Counted from the stretch's first letter, positions 45,670 through 56,025 are shown. The stretch is DNA of 64,000 nt from Rheinheimera sp. EpRS3 (GCF_001513785.1 NZ_LNQS01000001.1:992001-1056000), one strand, 5' to 3'. Translations and numbers: made by a program. The notes: a model not told the origin generated them from the letters alone.

Positions 45670-46755
45670 TTAGTCTCCGTATTTTTCTGATTTGAGGCTA
45701 CTGGCGCGCAATGCCCGTTGTGGATCTGCGCTAACCTGCCAGCCATGCAGGTTGTCTTTAATTAGCTGACACAGCGCGTTAATATGTTGCGGCCCGGCAT
45801 TTAGCGCCTCGATGTATTCGTACCGCTGGCCTCCGGCATGCAAAAAGTATTCTTTGTTTTCTTCGCCAATTTCTTCAATGGTTTCCAGGCAATCTGCCGA
45901 AAAGCCCGGGCAAAAAATTTGCACACTTTTTACGCCTTGTGCCGGTAGCGCTTTTAATGTTTCATCGGTGTAAGGCTTGAGCCATTCTTCACGGCCAAAG
46001 CGTGACTGAAAGGTGGTCATATACTGATCTTTGTTCAGACCCAGTTGCTCAGCAATTAAGCGCGAGGTTTTATAGCATTCACAGTGATAGGGATCGCCAT
46101 TAAATAGATAGCGTTTCGGGATGCCATGATAAGACAAAATCAGTTTATCGGCCTGGCCATTTTGCTGCCAATGGCGACGAATTTTGTCGGCAGCGGCGGC
46201 AATAAAGGGCGCGTAATCCGGATAATGTGACACAAAGCGCAAATCGGGCAACCAGCGGCGGCGCATAAAGTTACGTGCCAGCTCATCAAAGGTAGATGCT
46301 GAAGTAGAAGCCGAGTATTGCGGGTACAGCGGCAGCACAATCAGTTTGCGCACGCCTTGGGCAAACATTTTATCTAATACCGAATCAAAACCTGGGTTGC
46401 CATAACGCATGGCGAACTCAACCACAACATCGTTCAGGCCATCTTGTTTAAGTTGTGCCGCAACGGCATCGCGCTGTGCCTGAGTATGAAACAGCAGCGG
46501 CGAGCCTTGTTCGGTAAATACGGTAGCATAAGCTTTGGCTGAGCGGCGCGGCCGGAACTGCAAAATAACGCCGTTTAATATCAGCCACCACAGCAGGCGC
46601 GGCACTTCTACTACGCGGGGGTCAGATAAAAACTGCTTTAAATAGCGTTTCAGTGCTTTGGGTGTGGGTTCGTCCGGGGTACCAAGGTTGGTTAACAGTA
46701 TGCCGATTTTATCGCTTTGCTGATGATCGAAGTTAGGGGTATTGATATAACGCAT
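45670..46755 (-). CDS. hemH: Ferrochelatase HemH
   Basis: HemH inserts Fe2+ into protoporphyrin IX, the last step of haem synthesis. LLTNLGTPDEPTPKALKRYL, VVEFAMRYGNPG, YPQYSAST, LSYHGIPKRY (catalytic His), TFQSRFGREEWLKPYT and CPGFSADCLETIEEIGEE are family motifs. The 361 residues are slightly longer than in E. coli (320). Confidence 0.97.
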   Translation of the reverse strand: MRYINTPNFDHQQSDKIGILLTNLGTPDEPTPKALKRYLKQFLSDPRVVEVPRLLWWLILNGVILQFRPRRSAKAYATVFTEQGSPLLFHTQAQRDAVAAQLKQDGLNDVVVEFAMRYGNPGFDSVLDKMFAQGVRKLIVLPLYPQYSASTSASTFDELARNFMRRRWLPDLRFVSHYPDYAPFIAAAADKIRRHWQQNGQADKLILSYHGIPKRYLFNGDPYHCECYKTSRLIAEQLGLNKDQYMTTFQSRFGREEWLKPYTDETLKALPAQGVKSVQIFCPGFSADCLETIEEIGEENKEYFLHAGGQRYEYIEALNAGPQHINALCQLIKDNLHGWQVSADPQRALRASSLKSEKYGD

Positions 46756-46946
46756 AACAGGATAGCTGCTCTTTTGGCTGAAGGAACTGACATTACGCCA
46801 ATTCGACGTTAACAGTTTACCTGATTAAAGGCATGAGCCGATTTTAGCAGCTTCTGCGCCCTATAAGTAAGCTGAAGGTAAAATTAATCTTGTTACCTTG
46901 GTGTTGACAAGGTAGCCTCAAACTGGTGTTAGAAAAGGGAAATATA

Positions 46947-47393
46947 ATGATATCTGTGCGTTGGCATCCGGTGGGCTACCTGTTGCTGGCTGTATTGCTG
47001 ACAACTGTGCTGGCTTGCATTACACAAAGTGGTTTTAACCTGGCGGCTATAGCTGCGCTTACCGGTGGTGTAGCGGCCGGTGATATTGCGGCCACAATCT
47101 GGTTTGACTTAACCCACTTTAGCTTAACTTACACACCTATAGCTCTGGTTAACCTGCTGGCAGTAGCTGTTTTACTGCATTTTTTACCGCTACTGCGGCG
47201 TTACTGGCTGGCGGCAGGGCTGGGCGCAGTGTTGCTGCTCGTTATGTTACTGATTATCAATGCCTTAGCGCCTATGCCTACGCTTATTGCAGCAACCCGC
47301 AGCAGCGCCGGTACTATCAGCATGTTGCTGTGCAGCAGTGCCGGTAGCTTGTGCTATTTGTGGCTACTAAAACGGAGAAAGTTTTATGCTTAA
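46947..47393 (+). CDS. Four-TM membrane protein, unknown
   Basis: The ATG at 46947 is chosen because AGGGA precedes it by 7 bases; the frame opens earlier at TTG 46926. The 148 residues contain about four hydrophobic helices and a Lys/Arg-rich C-terminus. It overlaps the start of the PQQ dehydrogenase gene by 8 bases, so the two are an operon. No family is recognised. Confidence 0.8.
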   Translation: MISVRWHPVGYLLLAVLLTTVLACITQSGFNLAAIAALTGGVAAGDIAATIWFDLTHFSLTYTPIALVNLLAVAVLLHFLPLLRRYWLAAGLGAVLLLVMLLIINALAPMPTLIAATRSSAGTISMLLCSSAGSLCYLWLLKRRKFYA

Positions 47394-48477
47394 GTTTGCT
47401 ATTTTACTGGCGTTACTTTTTGCCGTACCTGTACTAAATGCTGCCCAGCCTTATCAGCTAAAAGTGTTAGCTGATAACCTGAATTACCCCTGGGCGCTGG
47501 TATTTTTGCCCGATGGCGATATGCTGCTTACCGAGCGCAGCGGCACAGTAAAACGCCTGGCGGCGGATGGCAGTGAACGTTTTAGCATTCAACCGGCCTT
47601 GCCCGAGCTAATGCAGGCATCACAGGCTGGGTTGCAAGATGTAATACTGGCCCCGGATTTTGCGGCTAATAATCAGATCCTGCTCAGCTATGCCTGTGGC
47701 ACATTAAAAGCTAACAACACCTGCCTTGCCAGCGCTGAACTGACTGCCAGTGGCCTTAACAACATTAAGCGTATTTTTCAGGCTCAGCCACTAAAAAGCG
47801 GTGCGGCACACTTTGGCGGCCGTATTGCCTTTTTGCCCGATAACAGCCTGGTATTAACCCTTGGCGACGGATTTGACTATCGTGAGCAAGCACAAAACCC
47901 GGCTAATCATTTGGGTAAAATTGTGCGGTTAAATACCGATGGTTCAGTACCGCAAGATAACCCTTTTGTGAATAAACCTGGTTATGCGGCTGAAATATAC
48001 AGCCTGGGGCATCGTAATGTGCAGGGCATTTTTTATGATGCGCCAAGCCAGACACTTTATAGCCACGAGCATGGCCCGCGCGGTGGTGATGAGTTAAATA
48101 TTATTAGCGCCGGGGCAAATTATGGCTGGCCGGTAGCCACCAAAGGCATAGATTATACCGGCGCCAGGGTATCACCTTATACCGCTTTCAGTGGCATGCA
48201 GGCACCTGTTTGGGGCTGGACACCGTCTATCGCCCCGGCGGGCATGACGTTATATCGTGGTGAGTTATTCCCGCAGTGGCAGTGCAATATTTTTGTTGCC
48301 GCGCTGGCAGCAAAAAGCGTGTACCGGCTGCAAATAGAAAACCAGCAGGTAGTGCATGAACAGGTGCTGTTTAGTGAGCTGAAGCAACGTATTCGTGATG
48401 TACGCAGCGGGCCGGATGGAGCGTTGTATTTACTGACCGACAGTGACAAGGGCCAACTGATTAAGGTAACTCCTTAA
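47386..48477 (+). CDS. PQQ-dependent soluble aldose sugar dehydrogenase
   Basis: This 363-residue periplasmic six-bladed propeller is of the YliI/Asd type. A signal peptide (cleavage LNA-AQ) precedes NLNYPWALVFLPDGDMLLTE. Conserved blocks are HFGGRIAFLPDNSLVLTLGD, YSLGHRNVQGI, SHEHGPRGGDELNII (PQQ/Ca region) and NYGWPVA. The electron acceptor and sugar are unknown. It is translationally coupled to the preceding membrane protein. Confidence 0.93.
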   Translation: MLKFAILLALLFAVPVLNAAQPYQLKVLADNLNYPWALVFLPDGDMLLTERSGTVKRLAADGSERFSIQPALPELMQASQAGLQDVILAPDFAANNQILLSYACGTLKANNTCLASAELTASGLNNIKRIFQAQPLKSGAAHFGGRIAFLPDNSLVLTLGDGFDYREQAQNPANHLGKIVRLNTDGSVPQDNPFVNKPGYAAEIYSLGHRNVQGIFYDAPSQTLYSHEHGPRGGDELNIISAGANYGWPVATKGIDYTGARVSPYTAFSGMQAPVWGWTPSIAPAGMTLYRGELFPQWQCNIFVAALAAKSVYRLQIENQQVVHEQVLFSELKQRIRDVRSGPDGALYLLTDSDKGQLIKVTP

Positions 48478-48483
48478 AGTAAC

Positions 48484-48519
48484 ACCGGCAAACTAAGCGA
48501 CAAAAGCTTAGCTGCCGGT
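48484..48519. terminator. Hairpin between convergent genes
   Basis: A composite stem ACCGGCA / TGCCGGT plus CTAAGC / GCTTAG lies between the sugar dehydrogenase and slyD 3' ends. It has no clear T-run. Confidence 0.55.
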
Positions 48520-48538
48520 TGTGCAGCAGGTATCAAGC

Positions 48539-49033
48539 TTAGTGGTGGTGATGGCCACCTTCACCATGGGCATGGCCATGGGCAATTTCTTCGCCGGTAG
48601 CTTCGCGCACTGATACTATCTCAACGGCGAATTTCAGCGCTTTGCCGGCCAGCGGGTGGTTGGTATCCACGTCGGCTTTAAACATGCCTACCTTAACAAT
48701 GGTTACCTGGCGCTGACCGTGCTCGGTTTGCACTACTGCTGTCATACCTGGTTGCCATTTTTTTGCGCCCATCAGGTGTTTTACCTGCATACTTTGAATG
48801 GCATTTTCGTCGCGCTCGCCATAGGCTTCGGTTGGCGTCAGCGTAACTTCCAGCTTATCACCGGCCGCCTTGCCGTTTAATGCCTGTTCCAGTGCGGGCA
48901 GCATTTGCTCGTGGCCGTGCAGATACAGCAGCGGGTGGCTGCCGTTAGAGCTTTCAAGTTCAACACTGGCGCCATTGCTTACGTCGGTTAGGGTGTAATG
49001 AAACTGTACTACGCTGTTATCGCTGATTTGCAT
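48539..49033 (-). CDS. slyD: FKBP-type peptidyl-prolyl isomerase SlyD
   Basis: This is a metal-binding prolyl isomerase and chaperone. It contains the FKBP fold with the IF insertion (VTLTPTEAYGERDENAIQSM), LHGHEQMLPALEQALNGK, and a His-rich C-terminus (EIAHGHAHGEGGHHHH) shorter than that of E. coli SlyD. The His tail binds Ni2+ in the family. Length 164. Confidence 0.93.
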   Translation of the reverse strand: MQISDNSVVQFHYTLTDVSNGASVELESSNGSHPLLYLHGHEQMLPALEQALNGKAAGDKLEVTLTPTEAYGERDENAIQSMQVKHLMGAKKWQPGMTAVVQTEHGQRQVTIVKVGMFKADVDTNHPLAGKALKFAVEIVSVREATGEEIAHGHAHGEGGHHHH

Positions 49034-49105
49034 AAAAGGGGTCCGCTTAGCATAAAGCCGCTATTATCGGGTGTCGGGCAACAAAAATCGACAGCTTTAA
49101 TAAAA

Positions 49106-49135
49106 AAACACGCCACAGCAAGCGGTGGCGTGTTT
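49106..49135 (-). terminator. Terminator of the trp operon
   Basis: An 11-bp stem AAACACGCCAC / GTGGCGTGTTT follows trpA, with a U-run on the minus strand from the A-run at 49102-49108. Confidence 0.93.
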
Positions 49136-49159
49136 GTTAGTGTAAGGGATGGGGCGGTA

Positions 49160-49960
49160 TCAGGTAGCGGCTTTCATGTTGCTGACAAACTGTTTTAGTT
49201 GCGCCAGTAAGGTGGCCGGTTCGTTTTGATGCTGCTCAATCAGCTTAACAATGGCCGAGCCCGAGATAGCACCGGCGGCACCGCTTTGAATCGCATCTTT
49301 AACATGCGCCGGGGTAGAAATACCAAAGCCCAGTAGTGGCGGCGCCGGGTTATAGCTGCGAATACGGGCAATCAGTTCGCTGGTTGGCATGGTGGCCACG
49401 GTTTCAGCACCGGTTACACCGGCGCGGCTTAGCAGGTAAGTGTAGCCGCGGCCATAAGAGGCAATCTGGCGCAGGTCATCATCATCCACATTTGGCGGCA
49501 CAATAAAAATCGGTGCTATATCATGCTTAACGGCACTTTGGCGGAACAGCTTGCTCTCGTGCAGCGGCACATCGGCAATTAATACGGAATCCACGCCGGC
49601 TGCAGCTGCTTTGGCATAAAAATCATCAATGCCACGCGCCATAACTAAATTGGAATACAACAACAAACCAATCGGAATGGTGGCGTGATAGGCACGAATT
49701 TTATGGATAATATCAAAACTGATGGCCGGGGTTACGCCCGCCGCAAGGGCGCGGATATTGGCGCCCTGAATCGTCGGGCCATCGGCTATCGGGTCGGAAA
49801 ATGGAATACCCAGCTCCAGGGCATCGGCACCGGCGTCTATCAGGGTTTTAATGATCTCAAACGATAACTCTGCGGTGGGGTCGCCGACAGTCACAAAAGG
49901 CACAAAAGCACCGCGGCCTTCGCTGCTTAAGCGGTTAAACATCTGCTGATAGCGCTTCAT
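49160..49960 (-). CDS. trpA: Tryptophan synthase alpha subunit
   Basis: TrpA cleaves indole-3-glycerol phosphate to indole for TrpB. The TIM-barrel motifs [20 protein letters not shown] (catalytic Glu), [18 protein letters not shown] (catalytic Asp) and [10 protein letters not shown] are present. The 266 residues are typical. It overlaps trpB by 4 bases (ATGA). Confidence 0.97.
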   Translation of the reverse strand: MKRYQQMFNRLSSEGRGAFVPFVTVGDPTAELSFEIIKTLIDAGADALELGIPFSDPIADGPTIQGANIRALAAGVTPAISFDIIHKIRAYHATIPIGLLLYSNLVMARGIDDFYAKAAAAGVDSVLIADVPLHESKLFRQSAVKHDIAPIFIVPPNVDDDDLRQIASYGRGYTYLLSRAGVTGAETVATMPTSELIARIRSYNPAPPLLGFGISTPAHVKDAIQSGAAGAISGSAIVKLIEQHQNEPATLLAQLKQFVSNMKAAT

Positions 49961-51147
49961 AGGCTGCCTCCTGCTAATACGCTGTGTACGTGGGCTAAGT
50001 CTTTATCGCCACGGCCGGATAAGTTCACCAGCAATACCGTTGGCTCTGTCGCCTGTGCCGCCAGTTTCAGCGCATAAGCCAGCGCGTGCGAGCTTTCCAA
50101 AGCCGGAATAATACCTTCACTTTTGGCCAGTTGCTGGAATGCGGCTAAGGCTTCATCGTCATTTATTGCCACGTATTCGGCGCGACCGGTTTGCTGTAAA
50201 TGTGTATGCTGCGGGCCAACAGCCGGGTAGTCGAGGCCAGCCGAGATTGAATAGGATTCTTCAATCTGGCCGTCAGTGGTTTGCATAATTGCGGTATAGG
50301 CACCGTGCAAAATGCCATAGCTGCCGGTAGACAGCGCTGCGCCGTGCTGATGGGTGTTAATGCCTTTACCGCCGGGTTCCACGCCAATCAGTTTTACGCC
50401 TTCCTCGGCAATGAAATCAGCGAACATACCAATGGCATTAGAGCCACCGCCAACACAGGCGATCACTGCATCAGGCAATTTACCTTCGGCTTTCAAAATT
50501 TGTTGCTTGGCTTCTTCGCCAATCATCTTCTGAAAATCCCGCACTATGGTCGGAAACGGATGCGGGCCGGCAGCAGTACCCAGCATATAGTGGGTGGTAT
50601 CATAGGTTGCCGACCAGTCGCGCATCGCTTCGTTTACCGCATCTTTTAAGGTGCCGCTGCCACTGGTCACCGGAATAACGGTCGCGCCCATCAGTTTCAT
50701 GCGAAACACATTCGGTTGCTGGCGCTCGATATCTTTAGCGCCCATATATATGCGGCACTTCAGCCCCAGTAGCGCACAGGCTAATGCCGTGGCGACACCA
50801 TGCTGGCCGGCACCGGTTTCGGCGATCACTTCTTTTTTGCCCATGCGTTTGGTCAGCAGAGCCTGGCCCAATACCTGATTGGTTTTGTGCGCGCCGCCGT
50901 GCAGTAAGTCTTCGCGTTTTAAGTAAATTTTTACCAACGGATTCGGCGAAATATTGCGACACAGCGTCAGCGGCGTCGGCCGGCCAGCGTATTCAGTTAA
51001 CAGCTGTTGAAACTCGGCATGAAAGGCAGGGTCTTCTAAGGCATCGACATAGGCTTGTTCCAGTTGTTTTAATGCCGGTACCAATAGTTGCGGCACAAAC
51101 ATGCCGCCATACTGGCCAAAGTAAGGATTAAGCTTTAGCTCACTCAT
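49957..51147 (-). CDS. trpB: Tryptophan synthase beta subunit
   Basis: This PLP enzyme joins indole and serine to tryptophan. [20 protein letters not shown] contains the PLP-binding Lys, and [10 protein letters not shown] and [12 protein letters not shown] are conserved. The ATG at 51147 gives 396 residues as in E. coli (397) and begins [19 protein letters not shown]. It overlaps trpC(F) by 8 bases. Confidence 0.97.
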   Translation of the reverse strand: MSELKLNPYFGQYGGMFVPQLLVPALKQLEQAYVDALEDPAFHAEFQQLLTEYAGRPTPLTLCRNISPNPLVKIYLKREDLLHGGAHKTNQVLGQALLTKRMGKKEVIAETGAGQHGVATALACALLGLKCRIYMGAKDIERQQPNVFRMKLMGATVIPVTSGSGTLKDAVNEAMRDWSATYDTTHYMLGTAAGPHPFPTIVRDFQKMIGEEAKQQILKAEGKLPDAVIACVGGGSNAIGMFADFIAEEGVKLIGVEPGGKGINTHQHGAALSTGSYGILHGAYTAIMQTTDGQIEESYSISAGLDYPAVGPQHTHLQQTGRAEYVAINDDEALAAFQQLAKSEGIIPALESSHALAYALKLAAQATEPTVLLVNLSGRGDKDLAHVHSVLAGGSL

Positions 51148-52531
51148 AGTGAAACTCCCGTAATTGTGAAAAGGCTGAGCGGATTTTTGCAGCATCTTTG
51201 ATGCCAGGCGCAGTTTCCAGCCCTGAATTGAAATCGAGCCCGGCTACCGGCAATCTGGCGGCAGCAAGACAGTTATCGCTGTTTAAGCCGCCGGCCAGCA
51301 TAATCGGCTGAGCGGCTTTTTGTTCAGTTAATAAAGCCCAGTTAAAGCTGATACCGCTGCCGCCATGCTGTGTAGGATGATAAGCATCGAGCAAAATACG
51401 ATCAGCAAGAGCGGTAAATGCAGGCAGCGCCTCTTTTACCCGGTAGGCTTTCCAAATCTGGCAATCCGCTAGCAACAGCGGTTTTAGCGCCGCGATATAG
51501 CTGTCATCTTCCTCACCATGTAATTGCACGGCGCTAAGCGCTAAGCTATGCGCCAGCTTAGCCACCTCAGTAGCTTCTGCATTAACAAACACGCCGACAT
51601 AATTCAGAGGCGCAGCTTGTTGCACTAACGCGGCTTGCTCAGGCGTAACGTTGCGCGCTGATGGCGGATAAAAAATTAAGCCGCCATAATAAGCACCGGC
51701 TGCATAAGCGGCGGCTGCATCTTCCTGCCGTGTTAAGCCACAGATTTTATGCTCGCCCAGCACCAGTTTGCGCGTAGCTGCAGTTAAATCAGCTTGCGCC
51801 ATTAATGAGCTGCCAACTAAAAACGCATCGGCCACCCTGGCTAAATGCCGCACCTGCTGGTTAGTGTAAATACCGGACTCTGATACTACCGTTCTGCCCG
51901 CTGGGATCAGTTTGGCCAGATTAAAGCTGGTATCTAAGTTAGTGCTTAAGTCACGTAAATCGCGGTTATTAATGCCGATAAGCTCAGCATTAAGCGCGAC
52001 AGCGCGCAGGGTTTCTTCCTCGTTACTGACTTCGGTCAGCACTGTCATATTAAGCTCTGCGGCTGTAGCTGCAAGCTGGCGATACTCCTCGTCATTCAAC
52101 ACTGACAGCATTAACAACACCGCATCGGCGCCGCAGTGGCGGCCTAAATAAACTTGGTAACTGTCAATAATAAAGTCTTTATGCAGCAGCGGTTTGTCTA
52201 CCAGGCTACGCATAGTGCGCAAATACTCATACTTGCCCTGAAAGAACTTTTCATCGGTAAGTACGGAAATACAATCGGCGTACTGGCCATATACCTGTGC
52301 TAATTGCTGCAGGTTAAAATCAGCGCGAATAAGGCCTTTTGATGGGGAGGCTTTTTTACACTCCAGAATAAAACGCGGGCCTTGTTGTTTAAGTGCCGCC
52401 AGAAAGTCACGTTCAGTGGGTTTTACGTCGTTGATAAAAGCGGCCAGCGGTTGCTGCTGTTTAAGTTGCACCACTTCGCTGCGCTTATGCTCAATAATTT
52501 TTGCCAGTACATTCGGCATCTGCTCAGCCAT
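51140..52531 (-). CDS. trpC: Bifunctional TrpC-TrpF (IGP synthase / phosphoribosylanthranilate isomerase)
   Basis: The first ~255 residues of this 463-residue fusion are indole-3-glycerol phosphate synthase ([42 protein letters not shown]). The rest is PRA isomerase ([37 protein letters not shown]). It catalyses two successive steps of tryptophan synthesis, as in enterobacteria. It overlaps trpD by 8 bases. Confidence 0.96.
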   Translation of the reverse strand: MAEQMPNVLAKIIEHKRSEVVQLKQQQPLAAFINDVKPTERDFLAALKQQGPRFILECKKASPSKGLIRADFNLQQLAQVYGQYADCISVLTDEKFFQGKYEYLRTMRSLVDKPLLHKDFIIDSYQVYLGRHCGADAVLLMLSVLNDEEYRQLAATAAELNMTVLTEVSNEEETLRAVALNAELIGINNRDLRDLSTNLDTSFNLAKLIPAGRTVVSESGIYTNQQVRHLARVADAFLVGSSLMAQADLTAATRKLVLGEHKICGLTRQEDAAAAYAAGAYYGGLIFYPPSARNVTPEQAALVQQAAPLNYVGVFVNAEATEVAKLAHSLALSAVQLHGEEDDSYIAALKPLLLADCQIWKAYRVKEALPAFTALADRILLDAYHPTQHGGSGISFNWALLTEQKAAQPIMLAGGLNSDNCLAAARLPVAGLDFNSGLETAPGIKDAAKIRSAFSQLREFHYE

Positions 52532-53561
52532 GTGCCGGCTCCTTGATTTGGCTTAGTTGTTTAAATTGCGACAGGGTAGAAAAAGCCTTATTGCTGCTTA
52601 ATAGTTCCAGCACCGCTTGGGTGTTTATTTTTAAATCATCGCCCATGCCGGCAATTTTTAGCATTGCCGCCACATTTATCGCCACTGCCGCTTTATGGGC
52701 GTATTGGCCTTCGCCCTGCAAAATGGCCAGCGTAGCGGCAGCGTTTTCGGCCGGCTCGCCACCGGCCAGTGCTGACAACGGAGTAAGTGCCACGCCAAAG
52801 TCATCCGGTGTCAGGCTAAACTCGTTTAGCTTGCCGTCTTTCAGCTCACACACGTAGGTTGTGCCGTGCAGTGCCACCTCGTCACAACCACTACCATGCA
52901 CCACCCATGCGCGTTTTACGCCAAGTTGCTGCAGTGCCTGCGCCATCACGCGGCACAGTTTCGCATCGTAAACGCCCAGCAGCTGATAATCCGGTGCAGC
53001 CGGGTTTACCAGCGGACCTAACAGGTTAAACAGCGTACGGCTTTTTAGCGCATTGCGCACCGGCATCGCATGTTTAATACCGGCATGGTATTGCGGTGCA
53101 AATAAGAAGCTGCAGTTAGCTTGCTCAAGGGCATATGCGGCTTGCTGTGGCGGCATTTGAATATTAACACCCAATTGCTCTAACAGATCAGCTGAGCCAG
53201 AGCGTGATGACACGCTGCGGTTACCGTGTTTTACCACTTTTAAGCCCATAGCCGCGCCAACAATCGCCGCTGTGGTAGAAATATTAATGGTATTGCTGCC
53301 ATCACCACCGGTGCCGCAGCAGTCGATACTGCCGGCAAGCGACTGTGGGAATTTTGTGGCTGCTGAGCGCAATGCGCTGGCGGCACCGGCAATTTCATCG
53401 GCAGTTTCGCCGCGCATTTTCAGTGCGACCAACAGCGCCGTCAGGTGAACCGGCTCAACGCCGCCTTTTACCACTGCGCTAAAAAACTGCTCGGCCTGGC
53501 TGAAACTCAGTGGCAGGCCACTCAGGCTGTGCTGTACTGCCGCTAATATCGGATCTGTCAT
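52524..53561 (-). CDS. trpD: Anthranilate phosphoribosyltransferase
   Basis: TrpD adds PRPP to anthranilate. The PRPP motif CCGTGGDGSNTINIST, VKHGNRSVSSRSGSADLLE and NLLGPLVNPA are diagnostic. At 345 residues it is the stand-alone form, separate from trpG. Confidence 0.97.
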   Translation of the reverse strand: MTDPILAAVQHSLSGLPLSFSQAEQFFSAVVKGGVEPVHLTALLVALKMRGETADEIAGAASALRSAATKFPQSLAGSIDCCGTGGDGSNTINISTTAAIVGAAMGLKVVKHGNRSVSSRSGSADLLEQLGVNIQMPPQQAAYALEQANCSFLFAPQYHAGIKHAMPVRNALKSRTLFNLLGPLVNPAAPDYQLLGVYDAKLCRVMAQALQQLGVKRAWVVHGSGCDEVALHGTTYVCELKDGKLNEFSLTPDDFGVALTPLSALAGGEPAENAAATLAILQGEGQYAHKAAVAINVAAMLKIAGMGDDLKINTQAVLELLSSNKAFSTLSQFKQLSQIKEPAHG

Positions 53562-53563
53562 TT

Positions 53564-54148
53564 TCAGCCTCGCAATAAATAATCAATGCTGTGTTTTAAC
53601 AAGGGTTTACCCAGCGTGGTTAAGATAGACTCGGGGTGAAACTGAAACCCCAGCATGCGTTTGTCCTCGTTAATTACCGCCATCGGAATATGCCGGTCAT
53701 TGGCCAGTAAGGTTAAGGCGTTGGGCATTTCGGTGGCCATTAACGAGTGATAGCGTGCCACCAGAAACGGATTAGGTAGTTCGGCAAATAACGGATGGTC
53801 ATGCAGCGTTATCGCGGCAGTTTTGCCATGTACGGTTTCACCGGCGCGGCCGACCACACCGCCAAAATGTTCCACTATTGCCTGATGGCCTAAACATATG
53901 CCCAGTACCGGAAATTGTGCTTCACACAGTTTTAGCAGTGCCGGCATAGAGCCGGCCTGGCCAGGGCTGCCCGGGCCAGGCGAAAGTACCAGTAACACCG
54001 GTTCTGCTTCGCTTTGCATTTGCCGGTAAATATAGTCAGCTGGTACGGTGTTGCGATACAGCTTTACCGTGTAGCCCAGTTGGGCAAATTCATCGACCAG
54101 GTTGTAGGTAAAGGAGTCGATATTGTCGAGTAAATAAATAACGGCCAT
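53564..54148 (-). CDS. trpG: Anthranilate synthase component II (glutamine amidotransferase)
   Basis: TrpG supplies ammonia from glutamine to TrpE. The class I amidotransferase triad is visible: Cys in LGICLGHQA, His and Glu in GFQFHPESIL. YLLDNIDSFTYNLVDE is the family start. Length 194. Its ATG shares one base with the trpE stop. Confidence 0.96.
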   Translation of the reverse strand: MAVIYLLDNIDSFTYNLVDEFAQLGYTVKLYRNTVPADYIYRQMQSEAEPVLLVLSPGPGSPGQAGSMPALLKLCEAQFPVLGICLGHQAIVEHFGGVVGRAGETVHGKTAAITLHDHPLFAELPNPFLVARYHSLMATEMPNALTLLANDRHIPMAVINEDKRMLGFQFHPESILTTLGKPLLKHSIDYLLRG

Positions 54149-55761
54149 CAGTTACTCCTCGCTGCACTGTTATGCGCTGATACTATGGTGCAGCTATGCG
54201 CTGATACTATGGCGTTGATTACCGCCTGGGCTTTGCTGCGGGTTTCATCGGCTTCCGCCTGCGCTATCGAATCAAATACCACGCCTGCACCGGCCTGAAT
54301 ATAAGCCGTGTTATCTGCGACATAGGCCGAGCGGATCACAATGCAGCTGTCAAAATCACCGTTACCTGCTAAATAACCGACGGCGCCGCCATAGCTGCCA
54401 CGGCGTTTGCCCTCGACACCACGAATAAGCTCAGCGGCTTTTACTTTGGGCGCGCCAACCAAGGTGCCCATATTCATGCAGGCCTGGTAGGCATGCAGCG
54501 CGTCAAGTTCAGGCTTTAAGGTGCCGACCACGCGGGAGACTAAGTGCATGACATAAGAGTAACGGTCTACTTTTAGCAGCTCTTTTACATAACGGCTGCC
54601 GGGCACGCTGATACGGGCTACATCGTTACGGGCTAAATCGACCAGCATTAAATGCTCGGCTTTTTCTTTCTCATCCTGGCGCAGTTCCAGCTCAATGCGG
54701 CTGTCCAGGTCGCGATCTATGCTACCGTCGCTTTTAAAACCACGCCGCCGCGTACCGGCAATAGGGTAAATTTCTACCTGACGGCTTTTAGCATCAAACT
54801 TAAGCGCCGACTCGGGCGAAGCGCCAAATAAGGTAAAGGCGGTATCTGTTAAGTAAAACATATAAGGGCTGGGGTTTTGCTGCTTTAACCGGGCATAGGC
54901 CGCCAGCGGATCCGGGCAGGGCAGGCGAAAACAGCGTGAGGGCACTATCTGAAAAATATCACCAGCAACAATATGCTGTTTTAGTTTTTCCACTTGCGCG
55001 ACAAAATCGGCATCGCTGATATCGACCTGCACCTCAGTATTTATTGCCGCCGCAGGCGTGGTAGCAACAGCGGGAGTTTGCAGCAACTGCTTTAGTTGCT
55101 CCAGTCGTTTACCAATAACAAAGCAGTTGGCTGGCGCTTGCTCACCACAAAACACGTTGCCGACCAGCCGGCTCTGGCCGCTTTGGTGATCCAGCACTAA
55201 CAGCGTTTCTGCCAGATAAAACACATAATCCGGGCATTGGTTTTCCGCTGTTGGCACTTCTGGCAACTGCTCAACGGTGGCCACCATGTCATAGCCGATT
55301 ACACCGCCTAAAAATACCGCGAATGGCTCATCGCTTTGGCACTTAAGCTCAGATTGCAAGGTACGCAGCACACTAAAAGGGTTAGCAGCTAACAGCCGCT
55401 CACTCTCTTCGAGCAATAATGCCGGCCGCTGATACGTAATACGCAGTTGGTCTTTAGTTTGCTCAACCGTTGCATTAGTGCTGAGTTTATCCGCCAGATA
55501 GGGTAATAAAACAGCGCCATTGTTGCTAACGGCTTTAACCACTACCGTTTGGTCGTTGCATTCTATCCGCAGCGCCGCATCAACCAGCAGCAGGCTTTTT
55601 AAGTTATCTTTGCTGTCTATCTCGGCTGATTCTAACAACAACGAATACGGGCTTTGTGCCGTAAGCTGCCGGTAGCACGACAGCGCATCGCTGTGGTACG
55701 GCAACTGCATGGCGATACTGGCGACTTCACCCGGCGTATCGGTGATATGGCTAAAAATCAT
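54148..55761 (-). CDS. trpE: Anthranilate synthase component I
   Basis: TrpE makes anthranilate from chorismate with TrpG. It has the N-terminal regulatory Trp-binding motif LLLESAEIDSKDNLKSLLLV, then the catalytic core with PSPYMFYL, SPESALKFD, YPIAGTRRRG and AGAGVVFDSIAQAEADETRS. It has 537 residues. The extreme C-terminus carries a tandem 8-residue duplication (TIVSAHSC, TIVSAHNS) absent from what I know of the family. First structural gene behind trpL. Confidence 0.96.
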   Translation of the reverse strand: MIFSHITDTPGEVASIAMQLPYHSDALSCYRQLTAQSPYSLLLESAEIDSKDNLKSLLLVDAALRIECNDQTVVVKAVSNNGAVLLPYLADKLSTNATVEQTKDQLRITYQRPALLLEESERLLAANPFSVLRTLQSELKCQSDEPFAVFLGGVIGYDMVATVEQLPEVPTAENQCPDYVFYLAETLLVLDHQSGQSRLVGNVFCGEQAPANCFVIGKRLEQLKQLLQTPAVATTPAAAINTEVQVDISDADFVAQVEKLKQHIVAGDIFQIVPSRCFRLPCPDPLAAYARLKQQNPSPYMFYLTDTAFTLFGASPESALKFDAKSRQVEIYPIAGTRRRGFKSDGSIDRDLDSRIELELRQDEKEKAEHLMLVDLARNDVARISVPGSRYVKELLKVDRYSYVMHLVSRVVGTLKPELDALHAYQACMNMGTLVGAPKVKAAELIRGVEGKRRGSYGGAVGYLAGNGDFDSCIVIRSAYVADNTAYIQAGAGVVFDSIAQAEADETRSKAQAVINAIVSAHSCTIVSAHNSAARSN

Positions 55762-55841
55762 GTTTTACTTTTTCCTTATGATTCATAAATTTAGTCAAAC
55801 AATTTTTTATTCAGCCGGTTCACACAGTTTTGCAGGCACAT

Positions 55842-55873
55842 AAAAAAAGCCCGCTTCTTGTGGAAACGGGCTT
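55842..55873 (-). terminator. trp attenuator terminator
   Basis: Stem AAGCCCG / CGGGCTT (extended by weaker pairs) is followed by U7 on the minus strand, lying between trpL and trpE. Upstream complementary segments (AAAGCTAAT in the leader and ATTAGCTTT after the trpL stop) could form the competing structure. Confidence 0.85.
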
Positions 55874-55897
55874 CGGTAATTAAAGCTAATACAACGC

Positions 55898-55963
55898 CTA
55901 CACACGCCCGTTGGGAATGTGCCACCACCAGTTAGTCAGGTTAAGGGTTGTGATAAATTGCAT
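55898..55963 (-). CDS. trpL: trp operon leader peptide TrpL
   Basis: A 21-codon reading frame beginning MQFITTLNLTN contains three consecutive Trp codons (WWW; positions 12-14) and ends HIPNGRV. Ribosome stalling at these codons when tryptophan is scarce would favour the antiterminator, the classical attenuation mechanism. It is too short for ordinary gene callers. Confidence 0.9.
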   Translation of the reverse strand: MQFITTLNLTNWWWHIPNGRV

Positions 55964-55995
55964 TAGCTTTAGTAACCTCGTTTGTTATGCCACAC

Positions 55996-56025
55996 ATAAA
56001 ACCGCAAAACGGTAGCTGGCGTCAA
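55996..56025 (-). promoter_or_regulatory. Putative trp operon promoter
   Basis: TTGACG (56020-56025) and TTTTAT (55996-56001) are 18 bases apart on the minus strand, about 30 bases upstream of the trpL start. No TrpR-type palindrome is evident around it. Confidence 0.5.
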
